Of a stretch of 64,000 nt of DNA, positions 1 through 8,761 are shown one piece after another. The translations under genes and the position numbers were made by a program. A model generated the notes under the pieces. It made no database searches. It saw nothing but the letters and a program-made list of their open reading frames with translations, and had not been told where the DNA came from. Position 1 is the stretch's first letter, and each line of letters opens with the position of its first letter. This DNA comes from Burkholderia seminalis DSM 23518. Lineage in GTDB: Bacteria > Pseudomonadota > Gammaproteobacteria > Burkholderiales > Burkholderiaceae. The stretch covers positions 372,001 to 436,000 of the forward strand of contig NZ_CADFDK010000005.1 in the NCBI RefSeq assembly GCF_902832885.1, in the 5' to 3' direction.

Positions 1-632
1 GCCATCACGGCCTGTCGACCTACTACGAGACGCCCGACGGCGGCCCGGCGCTGCACGTGCACGTCGTCGTCAAGGACAACCTCGGCGACTACTCGGGCGA
101 CGCGTTCTGGCAGCAGATGCAAAGCCGCGGTTATCTGCGCCTGAAGAATGGCGAAGGCAAGGCGATCACGGCCGCGCAACTGCCGACCGGACTCGGCCTG
201 TCGCTGGGGATGACGAACGATCGCTACCGGTCGCTCGTCTATTTCACGCGCGACATCGGCTACGGCAAGCCCGCGCAAGCGACCGACTACCTCGAGTTCT
301 ACTGGGCCGACTGGCTGCGCGCGCAGCCCGGCACGTTCGCGCTGGCGAGCTACGACCTCGCGCGCGGCGGCACGACCGATCCCGATCCGGCGAAGGCCGA
401 CACGGGCTACCTGAATGCGGTCTGGAATGCGTCGACGCGGATGGTCGCGGCAACGGACCCGGTGATCGACGGCAAGACGGGCGCCGATCTCGGGCGCGCC
501 GATGCGATCAACGGCGGGAAGAAATACAGCAAGGGAGAGTTCGACAAGCTGCGCCAGCCGATCACGGCCGACAAGCCCGGCAAGATCGCGTACGCGCTCG
601 ACTACAAGACCCGCCACGCGTTGCCGCGGTAA
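1..632 (+). CDS. ParB-like (ParBc_2-type) protein, C-terminal part
   Basis: The gene runs in from the left edge; the reading frame starts at base 3 and about 209 residues are visible before TAA. The first visible residues, HHGLSTYYE, look like the end of a DGHH motif. They are followed by a segment resembling the Pfam ParB-like family ParBc_2: a predicted beta strand (LHVHVVVKDNL), LGMTNDRYRSLVYFTRDIG, then an acidic/aromatic EFYWADWLR helix. That family shares the ParB/sulfiredoxin fold but is usually a stand-alone, often exported protein and not a plasmid-partition ParB. No partner parA is seen. The N-terminus and any signal peptide lie outside the window. The family call rests on motif memory; cellular role unknown. 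Confidence 0.6.
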   Translation, partial: HHGLSTYYETPDGGPALHVHVVVKDNLGDYSGDAFWQQMQSRGYLRLKNGEGKAITAAQLPTGLGLSLGMTNDRYRSLVYFTRDIGYGKPAQATDYLEFYWADWLRAQPGTFALASYDLARGGTTDPDPAKADTGYLNAVWNASTRMVAATDPVIDGKTGADLGRADAINGGKKYSKGEFDKLRQPITADKPGKIAYALDYKTRHALPR

Positions 633-686
633 GCGGCACGCGGCGACGAAAGCCCCGACCGGCAACGCCGCACGGGGCCCGTGGAC

Positions 687-1349
687 TCAGCGCACCTTGC
701 GGTACCCGTCGTCGTCGCTCGCCGCCTCCAGATGCGACACGTCGGCCCACTTCACGACCTGCGCGCGGCCATCCACGTAATCGACGACGTTGACGCTCGT
801 ATTGAGCAACTGGTAAGTGCGCGGCGCCGACAGCTCGATCGCGTTCGCGAAGCGGTACACGCAGTCGAGCACGCCGCCGTGCGCGACGCACGCGATCCGG
901 CCGCCCGGATGCGCGGCGACGATCGGTTCGAGCGCATGCAGCACGCGGTGATAGAACGCGCGCTGCGACTCGCCGCCTTCCGGCGCGAAGCCCGGATCGC
1001 GCGTCTGCCAGGCCGCGTAAGCGTCCGGGAACAGCGCCTCGATCTCGGTGCTGTCGTACCCCTGGAACGCGCCGTACGAGCGTTCGCGCAGCCCTTCGCG
1101 CAACTGCAGCGGCAGACCGAGCGCCTCGGCAAAAGGTTGCGCGGTCTGTTGCGCGCGCATCAGGTCGCTCGAATAGATCGCGTCGATCCGCGCGCCGTCG
1201 CGCGCCTCTCGTTCGAGCCGGGCCGCCAGCCGCTTCGCCTGTGCGAGGCCGGTGTCGGCCAGCGGAATGTCGATATGACCCTGGATGCGCTTGATGCGGT
1301 TCCAGGCCGTCTCGCCATGGCGGATGAAAAGAATCTGCGTGCTGGCCAT
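687..1349 (-). CDS. gpmB: Histidine phosphatase / phosphoglycerate mutase-like (GpmB family)
   Basis: This 220-residue protein belongs to the histidine phosphatase superfamily. The catalytic motif RHGETAWN sits at residues 10-17, with His11 as the expected phosphoacceptor. A YSSDLMRAQQTAQP segment follows, and the second catalytic histidine lies in CVAHGGVLD near residue 160. The length fits GpmB or the related CobC/PhoE-type phosphatases, so the true substrate (phosphoglycerate, another phosphate ester, or a sugar phosphate) cannot be fixed from sequence. It is the last gene of a minus-strand run tyrS-dtd-gpmB, starting 23 bp after dtd, so it is probably co-transcribed with them. Confidence 0.8.
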   Translation of the reverse strand: MASTQILFIRHGETAWNRIKRIQGHIDIPLADTGLAQAKRLAARLEREARDGARIDAIYSSDLMRAQQTAQPFAEALGLPLQLREGLRERSYGAFQGYDSTEIEALFPDAYAAWQTRDPGFAPEGGESQRAFYHRVLHALEPIVAAHPGGRIACVAHGGVLDCVYRFANAIELSAPRTYQLLNTSVNVVDYVDGRAQVVKWADVSHLEAASDDDGYRKVR

Positions 1350-1372
1350 CGCCGCGCGTCTCCGGGAAAGAA

Positions 1373-1831
1373 TCAGGGCCGCACTTGCAGCCAGAACGTC
1401 ACGGGGCCGTCGTTGACGAGCGACACCTGCATGTCGGCGCCGAACTCGCCCGTTTCGACGACCGGATGGCGCGCCCGCGCGGCCGCGACGAAATAGTCGA
1501 ACAGCCGCGCGCCTTCGTCGGGCGGCGCGGCCGGCGTGAAGCTCGGACGCAGCCCGCTGTTGGTGTCGGCCGCCAGCGTGAACTGCGACACGAGCAGCAG
1601 CCCGCCCGCGCGGCCCGCGCCGTCGATGTTCGACACCGGCAGGTTCATCTTGCCGGCTGCGTCGCTGAACACGCGGTAGCCGAGCATCTTCGCGAGCAGC
1701 TTGTCGGCTGCCGCGTCGGTGTCGCCGCGTTCCGCGCAGACCAGCGCGAGCAGGCCCGCGCCGATCTCGCCGGTCGTCCGGTCGCCGACGCGGACGTCGG
1801 CGCGCTTCACGCGCTGGATCAGCGCGATCAT
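1373..1831 (-). CDS. dtd: D-aminoacyl-tRNA deacylase
   Basis: The 152-residue protein has both signature blocks of the DTD1 family: VSQFTLAAD in the middle and NDGPVTFWL near the C-terminus, matching the SQxxL and NxGP(V/M)T motifs that build the active site across the dimer. DTD hydrolyses D-amino acids (and glycine from tRNA-Ala) off mischarged tRNAs, acting in the cytoplasm as a proofreading enzyme. Its ATG overlaps the tyrS stop codon by 4 bp (ATGA, 1828-1831), so translation is probably coupled. The pairing makes sense, because TyrRS is a known source of D-Tyr-tRNA. Confidence 0.95.
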   Translation of the reverse strand: MIALIQRVKRADVRVGDRTTGEIGAGLLALVCAERGDTDAAADKLLAKMLGYRVFSDAAGKMNLPVSNIDGAGRAGGLLLVSQFTLAADTNSGLRPSFTPAAPPDEGARLFDYFVAAARARHPVVETGEFGADMQVSLVNDGPVTFWLQVRP

Positions 1832-3069
1832 GCGGTCAGCGTGACGCGCGCGAAGCGGCGCTTGCCGACCTGCACGACGAACTCGCCGGCTTCGACCTTC
1901 AGGCCCTTGTCCGACACCGTCGCGCCGTGGATCTTCACGCCGCCCTGCTCGATGTTGCGCAGCGCTTCGCTCGTCGACGGCACGAGGCCGGCCTGCTTCA
2001 GCAACTGGCCGATCGCCAGCGGCGCGCCGGCGAGCGTGACCGCCGGAATGTCGTCCGGCACACCGCCCTTCGCGCGATGGTTGAAGTCCTCCAGCGCGCG
2101 CTCGGCATCGGACTGCGAGTGGAATCGCGCGACGATTTCCTGCGCGAGCAGCACCTTGAAGTCACGCGGGTTGCGGCCGCCTTCGGCCTCGCGCTTGAAG
2201 CCGGCGATCTCGTCGAGGCTGCGGAACGACAGCAGCTCGAAGTAACGCCACATCAGCGTGTCCGAGATGCTCATCAGCTTGCCGAACATGTCGGTCGGCT
2301 TCTCGCTGATGCCGACGTAGTTGCCCTTCGACTTCGACATCTTCTCGACGCCGTCGAGACCCTCGAGCAGCGGCATCGTCAGGATGCACTGCTGTTCCTG
2401 GCCGTACTGCTTCTGCAGCTCGCGGCCGACCAGCAGGTTGAACTTCTGGTCGGTGCCGCCGAGCTCGAGGTCGGCGTTCAGCGCGACCGAGTCGTAGCCC
2501 TGCATCAGCGGGTACAGGAATTCGTGGATCGAGATCGGCACGCCGCCCTGGAAGCGCTTCGTGAAGTCTTCGCGCTCGAGAATCCGCGCGACCGTATAGC
2601 GCGACGCGAGCTTGATCATCCCGTCCGCGCCGAGCGGCATCGACCATTCGCTGTTGTAGCGGATTTCGGTCTTTTCACGATCGAGCACGAGGGCGGCCTG
2701 CTCGAAGTAGGTCTTCGCGTTCGATTCGATCTGCTCGCGCGTGAGCGGCGGGCGCGTCGCATTGCGGCCCGACGGATCGCCGATCAGCGACGTGAAATCG
2801 CCGATCAGGAAGATCACCGTGTGGCCGAGGTCCTGCAGCTGACGCATCTTGTTCAGCACGACCGTGTGGCCGATGTGGATGTCGGGCGCGGTCGGGTCGA
2901 GGCCGAGCTTGATGCGAAGCGGCGTGTTCGTGGCCGCGCTGCGCGCGAGCTTCTGCGCGAACTCTTCCTCGATCAGCAGTTCGTCGACGCCGCGCTTCGT
3001 GACGGCGAGCGCATGCCGGACTTCGTCGGTGATCGGGAAAACAGGCTTGGAACTGGGTTCGGTGCTCAT
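1828..3069 (-). CDS. tyrS: Tyrosyl-tRNA synthetase
   Basis: A 413-residue class I aminoacyl-tRNA synthetase that charges tRNA-Tyr. The HIGH motif is explicit ([13 protein letters not shown]), the tyrosine-pocket region [14 protein letters not shown] follows, and the KMSKS loop reads [13 protein letters not shown]-terminal S4-like RNA-binding domain ([19 protein letters not shown] through [11 protein letters not shown]) completes the fold. The ATG at 3069 ([11 protein letters not shown]) is chosen because the frame upstream lacks synthetase character and runs into the divergent anmK promoter region. It is first gene of the tyrS-dtd-gpmB run and overlaps dtd by 4 bp. Confidence 0.96.
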   Translation of the reverse strand: MSTEPSSKPVFPITDEVRHALAVTKRGVDELLIEEEFAQKLARSAATNTPLRIKLGLDPTAPDIHIGHTVVLNKMRQLQDLGHTVIFLIGDFTSLIGDPSGRNATRPPLTREQIESNAKTYFEQAALVLDREKTEIRYNSEWSMPLGADGMIKLASRYTVARILEREDFTKRFQGGVPISIHEFLYPLMQGYDSVALNADLELGGTDQKFNLLVGRELQKQYGQEQQCILTMPLLEGLDGVEKMSKSKGNYVGISEKPTDMFGKLMSISDTLMWRYFELLSFRSLDEIAGFKREAEGGRNPRDFKVLLAQEIVARFHSQSDAERALEDFNHRAKGGVPDDIPAVTLAGAPLAIGQLLKQAGLVPSTSEALRNIEQGGVKIHGATVSDKGLKVEAGEFVVQVGKRRFARVTLTA

Positions 3070-3128
3070 CGGTGCCGGGAAGAATGTCGCAAAAACAGGG
3101 ATTTTCCCATAACTTGCGCGCGCATCGC

Positions 3129-3157
3129 TTAACGGCGCGTCAGGTTGCGCGGATAAT
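3129..3157 (+). promoter_or_regulatory. Candidate sigma70 promoter of anmK
   Basis: TTAACG (3129-3134) and GATAAT (3152-3157) are 17 bp apart and lie 54 bp before the anmK start, inside the divergent tyrS/anmK spacer. This is the only well-spaced hexamer pair I found there. Confidence 0.45.
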
Positions 3158-3211
3158 CGGGCGCAAGGCGCGCGGCACCGGCCCGCGCCGCACGATCCAG
3201 GAGAACCCAAC

Positions 3212-4360
3212 GTGCCGCAACGACAGCCGCAAAATGCCCATCCGGCCGACGGCATCTACTTCGGGCTGATGTCGGGAACCAGCATGGACGGCGTCGACGG
3301 CGTCGCCGTGCGTTTCGAGGCCGGCCGCGCGCCGGTCGTGCTCGCGGAAGCGTTCGTCGGCTTCGCGCAATCGCTGCGCGACGCGTTATTCGCGCTGCAA
3401 CAACCCGGCGACGACGAGATCGACCGCGAATCGCTCGCGGCGAACGCGCTCGTCACGCGCTATGCGGTGTGCTGCCACGAATTGCAGCGCACGGCCGGAC
3501 TGTCGCGCGACGAGATCCGCGCGATCGGCGTGCACGGGCAGACGGTGCGTCATCGCCCCGAGCGCGGCTATACGCGGCAGCTCAACAACCCGGCGCTGCT
3601 CGCCGAACTGACCCAGGTCGACGTGATCGCCGATTTCCGCAGCCGCGACGTGGCCGCCGGCGGCCACGGCGCGCCGCTCGCGCCGGCCTTCCATGCCACG
3701 GTGTTCGGCGCGCCCGGCGAAACGCGCGTCGTCTGCAATCTCGGCGGGATCAGCAACATCACGATCCTGCCCGGCGACGGCGGCGACGTGCGCGGCTTCG
3801 ACTGCGGCCCCGCGAACGCACTGATCGACGCATGGGCGACCCGCCATCTGGGCAAGCCGTACGACGACGGCGGCAAGTTCGCCGCGCGCGGCACCGTGCA
3901 CGCGCCGCTGCTCGATGCACTGCTCGACGAACCGTATTTCGCCGCGCCGCCACCGAAAAGCACCGGCCGCGACCTGTTCAATCCCGCATGGCTCGACGCG
4001 AAGCTCACCGCGTTCGCCCAGGTCGCGCCGGAGGACGTGCAGGCGACGCTCACCGTGCTGACCGCGGTGTCGGTCGCACGCGAGGTGGCCAAACACGCGT
4101 CGGGCTGCAAGGCCGTCTTCGTCTGCGGCGGCGGCGCACGCAATCCGGTGTTGCTCGACGCGCTCCGGCACGCGCTGCGCGAGGCCGGCGTGCCGGCCAC
4201 CGTCGATACGACGGCGGCACTCGGCGTGCCGCCGCAGCAGGTCGAGGCGCTCGCGTTCGCGTGGCTTGCGTACCGCTTCACCGCGCGCCAGCCCGGCAAT
4301 CTCGCGACGGTTACCGGCGCAGCCGGCAATCGCGTGCTCGGCGCGCTCTATCCGCGCTGA
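3212..4360 (+). CDS. anmK: Anhydro-N-acetylmuramic acid kinase
   Basis: A 382-residue sugar kinase that converts 1,6-anhydro-MurNAc, released by cell-wall turnover, to MurNAc-6-phosphate for peptidoglycan recycling. The N-terminal phosphate-binding segment [13 protein letters not shown] (about residues 18-30) is diagnostic. [20 protein letters not shown] and [11 protein letters not shown] (the ASKHA-fold blocks) and a C-terminal [13 protein letters not shown] follow. The start is GTG at 3212, supported by an AGGAG Shine-Dalgarno about 8 bp upstream. It is divergent from tyrS and single-gene; a terminator shared with erpA follows. Confidence 0.95.
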   Translation: MPQRQPQNAHPADGIYFGLMSGTSMDGVDGVAVRFEAGRAPVVLAEAFVGFAQSLRDALFALQQPGDDEIDRESLAANALVTRYAVCCHELQRTAGLSRDEIRAIGVHGQTVRHRPERGYTRQLNNPALLAELTQVDVIADFRSRDVAAGGHGAPLAPAFHATVFGAPGETRVVCNLGGISNITILPGDGGDVRGFDCGPANALIDAWATRHLGKPYDDGGKFAARGTVHAPLLDALLDEPYFAAPPPKSTGRDLFNPAWLDAKLTAFAQVAPEDVQATLTVLTAVSVAREVAKHASGCKAVFVCGGGARNPVLLDALRHALREAGVPATVDTTAALGVPPQQVEALAFAWLAYRFTARQPGNLATVTGAAGNRVLGALYPR

Positions 4361-4404
4361 CGCGAGACCTGCGGTGCGGCGGACGCAGCACGGCAGACGG
4401 GTAT

Positions 4405-4433
4405 AAAAAAAAGGGGCATGAAGCCCCGTTTTT
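4405..4433. terminator. Bidirectional intrinsic terminator, anmK/erpA
   Basis: A short GC stem (GGGGC at 4413-4417 with GCCCC at 4423-4427) is flanked by an A-run on the left and a T-run on the right. It can therefore stop both anmK (plus) and erpA (minus). Confidence 0.8.
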
Positions 4434-4467
4434 CATGCCGGCGAACCGGCGCGGATCGGATGCGCGC

Positions 4468-4839
4468 TCAGACCGAGAACGACGAACCGCACCCGCAGGT
4501 GGTGGTCGCGTTCGGGTTCTTGATCACGAACTGGGCGCCGTTGAGATCGTCCTTGTAGTCGATCTCGGCGCCGACGAGATACTGGTAGCTCATCGAATCG
4601 ATCAGGAGCTGGACGCCGTTCTTGTCCATCACGGTGTCGTCCTCGTTGACTTCCTCGTCGAACGTGAAGCCATACTGGAAGCCGGAGCAGCCGCCACCCT
4701 GCACGAACACGCGCAGCTTGAGGTCGGGGTTGCCCTCTTCGTCGATCAGTTGCTTGACCTTGTCGGCCGCCGCGTCGGTAAAGACAAACGGAAGCGGCAT
4801 ATCGGTCGTCGTTGCTGCGGATTCGGTAACAGCGTTCAT
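4468..4839 (-). CDS. erpA: Iron-sulfur cluster insertion protein ErpA
   Basis: A 123-residue A-type Fe-S carrier. The three conserved cysteines are visible: one in [11 protein letters not shown] and two in the C-terminal TTCGCGSSF. The central block [33 protein letters not shown] is the HesB/IscA fold. ErpA passes clusters to apo-enzymes, for instance in isoprenoid synthesis and respiration. A good Shine-Dalgarno (GGAGAG, 5 bp spacing) precedes the ATG. It stands between anmK and rpsI-rplM, as its own unit with about 228 bp upstream. A paralogous IscA cannot be excluded, but the [16 protein letters not shown]-terminus favours ErpA. Confidence 0.92.
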   Translation of the reverse strand: MNAVTESAATTTDMPLPFVFTDAAADKVKQLIDEEGNPDLKLRVFVQGGGCSGFQYGFTFDEEVNEDDTVMDKNGVQLLIDSMSYQYLVGAEIDYKDDLNGAQFVIKNPNATTTCGCGSSFSV

Positions 4840-4990
4840 TCGAACTCTCCAAAAAGCTTTAGCCGCTATTGTAGGGCCGATCAGAAGATCGTGCTGAAGT
4901 CCATGAAATCAATAGGTTCTTGTCGATTTCGTCAAACGTGCCCGCGCGGGCGGCCGCGGCGGCGGCCCGGGACAGGCAAAAAGCGGGCAT

Positions 4991-5024
4991 AAAAAAACCG
5001 CCAGCGTGGAAGCTGGCGGTTTTT
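4991..5024 (-). terminator. Intrinsic terminator after rpsI
   Basis: CCGCCAGC (4998-5005) pairs perfectly with GCTGGCGG (5012-5019). On the minus strand the hairpin is followed by a T7 run, placed about 45 bp after the rpsI stop. The plus strand also ends in T5, so it may work both ways. Confidence 0.9.
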
Positions 5025-5067
5025 CCGGCGGACGCCACCCGAGGGGCGGCGAGGCCATGAAGCGGAA

Positions 5068-5460
5068 TTAACGCTTCGAGAACTGCTTTGCGCGGCGTGC
5101 CTTGCGCAGACCGACCTTCTTACGCTCGACTTCACGCGCATCGCGCGTGACGAAGCCTGCGCTCGACAGCGACGGCTTCAGCGTCGCATCGTAGTCGATC
5201 AGTGCACGGGTGATGCCGTGGCGCACTGCGCCTGCCTGGCCCGTTTCACCGCCGCCGTTCACGTTCACCTTGATGTCGAACGTCTGGCCGTGGTTCGTGA
5301 GTTCCAGCGGTTGACGCACGATCATCAGCGACGTTTCGCGCGAGAAGTAGTCAGCGATGGGCTTGCCGTTGACGATGATGTCGCCCTTGCCAGCCTTGAT
5401 GAAGACACGTGCGACTGCGCTCTTGCGGCGGCCCGTACCGTAGTTCCAGTTACCGATCAT
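5068..5460 (-). CDS. rpsI: 30S ribosomal protein S9
   Basis: A 130-residue S9 protein. N-terminal [21 protein letters not shown], the central [23 protein letters not shown] and the basic C-terminal tail ending KQFSKR are all canonical; the last KR reaches the P-site tRNA. It follows rplM by 10 bp, the order seen in most proteobacteria, and ends at a strong terminator. Confidence 0.98.
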   Translation of the reverse strand: MIGNWNYGTGRRKSAVARVFIKAGKGDIIVNGKPIADYFSRETSLMIVRQPLELTNHGQTFDIKVNVNGGGETGQAGAVRHGITRALIDYDATLKPSLSSAGFVTRDAREVERKKVGLRKARRAKQFSKR

Positions 5461-5470
5461 GTGGGTCCCC

Positions 5471-5899
5471 TTAGATCTCGAGCGCCTTCGGCTGTTGAGC
5501 CGAGTGCGGATGCGTCGCTTCTGCGTAGACCTTCAGCTTCTTGATCATCGCGTAGCCGAGCGGGCCCTTCGGCAGCATGCCCTTGACCGCCTTCTCGAGC
5601 GCGCGGCCCGGGAAGCGTTCTTGCATCTTGCCGAACGTCGTTTCATAGATACCGCCCGGGTAACCCGAGTGACGGTAGTACTTCTTGTCCAGCGTCTTGT
5701 TGCCCGTGACCTTCAACTTGCTCGCGTTGATGATGATGATGAAATCACCAGTGTCGACGTGCGGGGTGAACTCAGGCTTGTGCTTGCCGCGCAGACGGCG
5801 TGCCACTTCGCTGGCAACACGGCCGAGAACCTTATCCGTCGCGTCAATCACGTACCATTCGCGCGTCACCTCATGGGCTTTTGCGGAAAACGTCTTCAT
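5471..5899 (-). CDS. rplM: 50S ribosomal protein L13
   Basis: A 142-residue L13 with [20 protein letters not shown] at the start, the [10 protein letters not shown] segment and the [18 protein letters not shown] block. The ATG at 5899 gives exactly the family length; the frame upstream of it is not conserved in character. A near-consensus promoter lies 120-150 bp upstream, leaving a leader of about 115 nt in which L13-type autogenous control could act. Co-transcribed with rpsI. Confidence 0.98.
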
Positions 5900-6020
5900 G
5901 ATCGATCCAAAAAAAATGCTTTGCCCGATGTGTTCTTCCTGCTTGTCTGTGTGCGCTTCGAGGCGCGGTGCAGGCTCTCCCTGTTCTTTTTCCGTGGGCA
6001 TGAAAGCGGAAAAGCCCTGA

Positions 6021-6050
6021 ATTATAAAGGAAATACGGCGAAGCGGTCAA
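6021..6050 (-). promoter_or_regulatory. Promoter of rplM-rpsI
   Basis: On the minus strand TTGACC (6050-6045) and TATAAT (6026-6021) are 18 bp apart, the best sigma70 match in the window. The predicted start is near 6014, about 115 nt before the rplM ATG. The 311 bp between rplM and the DUF1090 gene (5900-6210) otherwise hold nothing recognisable. Confidence 0.75.
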
Positions 6051-6210
6051 AGGGAATCCACGTCCCGTGTCCGCGGCGGCCGAAATGGGCCAAAATTCGG
6101 TCGTGCCCCAACCAGCCAGGCGAACCGAGCGTCTGGGGCGGCACCCGTCGACGCGCGGCACCTGACCTTGCCGCGCCCGACCGGCCGAACCCGGAAAACA
6201 ACAAACAAGC

Positions 6211-6516
6211 ATGATGAAACAAAGACTTACGCCCTTTCTCGCAGCCGCGCTGCTGGCCATCGCGGCGCCTGCCGTCGCCGCTCGCACCGGCTGCGAAGCC
6301 AAGCTCGACGCGCTCGATGCGCGCATCGCCGACGCCCGGAACGCTCATGCCGAGGATCGCGTCGCCCGCCTGCGCGCGGTGCGCGAACGCGTCCGCCACT
6401 TCTGCGCGCGCGGTCACGGCCATGCGTCAGCCGTCCATGCACCTGCGCCTGACACGCGCTCGCGCGGCGCGGCGCCCGACGCGGCATCGCCGCCTGCCGC
6501 ACGGCAGCCCGCGTGA
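6211..6516 (+). CDS. Small exported DUF1090-like protein
   Basis: A 101-residue protein. Residues 1-23 form a clear signal peptide (MMKQRLTPFLAAALLAIAAP then AVA-A). The mature part, TGCEAKLDALDARIADARNA through RHFC, is a short alpha-helical, charged segment with two cysteines about 37 residues apart, the arrangement of DUF1090 (YqjC-like) periplasmic proteins. The last 30 residues are Ala/Pro-rich and probably disordered. No strong Shine-Dalgarno is seen before the ATG. Function unknown; an envelope or stress role would be a guess. Confidence 0.7.
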   Translation: MMKQRLTPFLAAALLAIAAPAVAARTGCEAKLDALDARIADARNAHAEDRVARLRAVRERVRHFCARGHGHASAVHAPAPDTRSRGAAPDAASPPAARQPA

Positions 6517-6562
6517 CGCTGCCGGCGCGCGCAAGCCGCGCGCCGATGTTTGCACGGGACGA

Positions 6563-6592
6563 AAAAAAGCCCGAACGGATGGTTCGGGCTTA
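6563..6592 (+). terminator. Intrinsic terminator after the DUF1090 gene
   Basis: GCCCGAAC (6569-6576) and GTTCGGGC (6582-6589) form a perfect 8-bp stem. An A7 run sits on the left, but the plus-strand tail is only TTAATCC, so termination in this direction may be partial. Confidence 0.6.
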
Positions 6593-6969
6593 ATCCACCT
6601 TAGGAGGAGGGTGGAGGAGACATTCGGAGGTTGCCGCAGCGCGACAACCAATGAGGCTCATTATACGAATGCGTCGCCGACTGAACAAGAAAATTTGCAT
6701 GGCGAAATCCAAAACCATAATGCGAAATTCACGACGTGACGCTCGAAAACAATGATTTTCCCTTTTAAATCAATGGCATGATTCCGACGCCCGGGAACCG
6801 GAATCTCCGTCATCTAGAGCAAAACCCCTAAAAGAAGCAGGGAAATTGCCGTCGGACGCCCTGCCCGCACGGCGCCGGCATTGCACGTCGTGCAGCGCAT
6901 CAGCCGACCGTTGCGCTGCGGGCTACAATGCCGGATCGAATCCGAATCAGGCAACGCTGGAGTGCAAGC
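6593..6969. other. Intergenic, AT-rich spacer before the OsmC gene
   Basis: No gene is supported here. A purine-rich stretch (AGGAGGAGGGTGGAGGAG, 6601-6618) resembles ribosome-binding sequence but is not followed by a usable start codon. Bases 6660-6780 are markedly AT-rich for this genome and may hold the promoter of the downstream gene. Confidence 0.5.
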
Positions 6970-7392
6970 ATGGAATGCAAAGTAAGCTGGATGGGCCAGG
7001 ACGGCATGGCGTTTTCCGCCGAGACCGGCAGCGGGCATCTCGTCGCGATGGACGGCGCGCCCGAGGGCGGCGGCCACAACCTCGCGCCGCGTCCGATGGA
7101 AATGGTGCTGCTCGGCACCGGTGGCTGCACGGCCTATGACGTCGTGCTGATCCTGAAGAAGAGCCGCCAGGAAGTCACCGGCTGCTCGGTCACGCTGAAG
7201 GCCGAGCGCGCGAGCGAAGACCCGAAGGTGTTCACGAAGGTGCACTTCCACTTCACCGTCACCGGCCGCAACCTGAACCCGGGCACGGTCGAGCGGGCGA
7301 TCAACCTGTCGCACGACAAGTACTGCTCCGCGTCGATCATGATCGCGAAGACGGCCGAACTCACGCATTCGTTCGACATCGTCGCCGCCTGA
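6970..7392 (+). CDS. OsmC family protein (YhfA-like)
   Basis: A 140-residue OsmC-superfamily protein. The two family cysteines are Cys53 in LLGTGGCTAYDVV and Cys119 in SHDKYCSASIMI, the peroxidatic pair in Ohr/OsmC enzymes. Overall sequence order (SGHLVAMDG, PRPMEMVLLG, DVVLILKKSRQEV, HFHFTVTGRNL) resembles E. coli YhfA more than Ohr or OsmC proper, so peroxide reduction is plausible but not shown. The ATG at 6970 (MECKVSWMGQ) is preferred over 6928 because GGAG lies 7 bp upstream and the family begins there. Confidence 0.85.
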   Translation: MECKVSWMGQDGMAFSAETGSGHLVAMDGAPEGGGHNLAPRPMEMVLLGTGGCTAYDVVLILKKSRQEVTGCSVTLKAERASEDPKVFTKVHFHFTVTGRNLNPGTVERAINLSHDKYCSASIMIAKTAELTHSFDIVAA

Positions 7393-7412
7393 ACGCACCG
7401 CGCTCACGCATG

Positions 7413-7455
7413 AAAAAAGGGCCGGCGCTCCGCAAGGAGACGCCGGCCCTTTCGC
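7413..7455. terminator. Bidirectional terminator, OsmC gene / rnpB
   Basis: GGGCCGGCG (7419-7427) pairs with CGCCGGCCC (7441-7449), with an inner CTCC-GCAA-GGAG extension. On the minus strand it is followed by T6, directly after the rnpB 3' end. On the plus strand the tail is TTTCG. Confidence 0.85.
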
Positions 7456-7464
7456 ATTCGAACG

Positions 7465-7876
<412 letters not shown>

Positions 7877-7886
7877 GACGCGCATT

Positions 7887-8720
7887 CTAGCACTGCGCGC
7901 CGCCGCCGGCAGCACGCACGCGTCGGCCGCTGCGGAATACCGCCGGATCGTCATAAAACGCGGCATCGGCATTCGCGGCGCACCAGCCCGGTACGCCGAG
8001 TACCGGCAGCGGCGCGAAATCGCGGCTCGTCAGCGCGCGCGTCGCGAGTTCGGCGGCCACCCGCGTGTCGACATGCGCGTTGCGCTGCGCGTCGGGCCAT
8101 GAAAAATAGTCGGCGCTCACTTCGACGATCCACGTGTGCGCGGTGCAGGACTTGTAAGGCGTCACGAGCTGTTCGAGCAGCGCATGGCCGACGAGCCGCG
8201 CTTCGCAGCGCGTGCCCCACGCGTCGCGCGCGGCGACCAGCAGCCGCGGCCAGTCGAAGCCGCGCAGCGCAGCGGCGAGCGCGCGGTCGGCCGTGACGAA
8301 CAGCGCGGCGTTCTCGTCGAACAGCGTGAGCGCGTCGCGCAGCGAACCGCGCACGGGCCCGACACCGCCCGCCGCGTCGATCGCGGCGGCCTGACGCGCG
8401 TTCAGCGCGGCCTTGGTGCGCGGATACGCGAACCAGACGAGTGCATTGAAGAAGTCGTGAAGATGGTGGCGAGTCGGCACCCCGCCGGTGTCGGCGACAT
8501 GGGTTTCGTATGCGATGCCGGGCGGCAGCGCGGCCTGCGGCACGAACCGCAGCGGCCTGCCGCGACCGCTGACACGCGCGCCGTCGCGCAACACGCCATT
8601 CAGCGCATCGAGCAGCGCGGCGTCACCCGCCAATACGGCCGCCTGGACGGCGCGGCCCGGCTCCGCATAGGGTCCGAGCCACGGCGCGGACCAGTCGATC
8701 CGCGCGAAATCCGCCGCCAT
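7887..8720 (-). CDS. DUF3025 domain protein
   Basis: A protein of 277 residues (ATG at 8720, MAADFARIDWSAPW). It contains HHLHDFFNALVWFAYPRTKAALN in the middle, DALTLFDENAALFV and a C-terminal VLGVPGWCAANADAAFYDD segment, the pattern of DUF3025. No signal peptide or membrane helix is seen and the function is unknown. It is downstream of pyrC on the same strand. A GTG at 8765 would overlap the pyrC stop by 4 bp (GTGA) and add 15 residues; a weak GGAAA precedes it while the ATG has no visible Shine-Dalgarno, so the true start is uncertain. Confidence 0.75.
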   Translation of the reverse strand: MAADFARIDWSAPWLGPYAEPGRAVQAAVLAGDAALLDALNGVLRDGARVSGRGRPLRFVPQAALPPGIAYETHVADTGGVPTRHHLHDFFNALVWFAYPRTKAALNARQAAAIDAAGGVGPVRGSLRDALTLFDENAALFVTADRALAAALRGFDWPRLLVAARDAWGTRCEARLVGHALLEQLVTPYKSCTAHTWIVEVSADYFSWPDAQRNAHVDTRVAAELATRALTSRDFAPLPVLGVPGWCAANADAAFYDDPAVFRSGRRVRAAGGGAQC

Positions 8721-8761
8721 GCGGCCGGCCGCATGGCCGGACCCGCGCGGCGGCGCAACGG

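Noticed and set aside
3469-4992. A 507-codon plus-strand frame across anmK and erpA
   Set aside because: It overlaps well-supported genes on both strands, crosses a terminator and has arginine-rich, motif-free sequence.
6601-6618. Ribosome-binding site for a small gene before OsmC
   Set aside because: The purine run is strong but no start codon at suitable spacing opens a credible frame.
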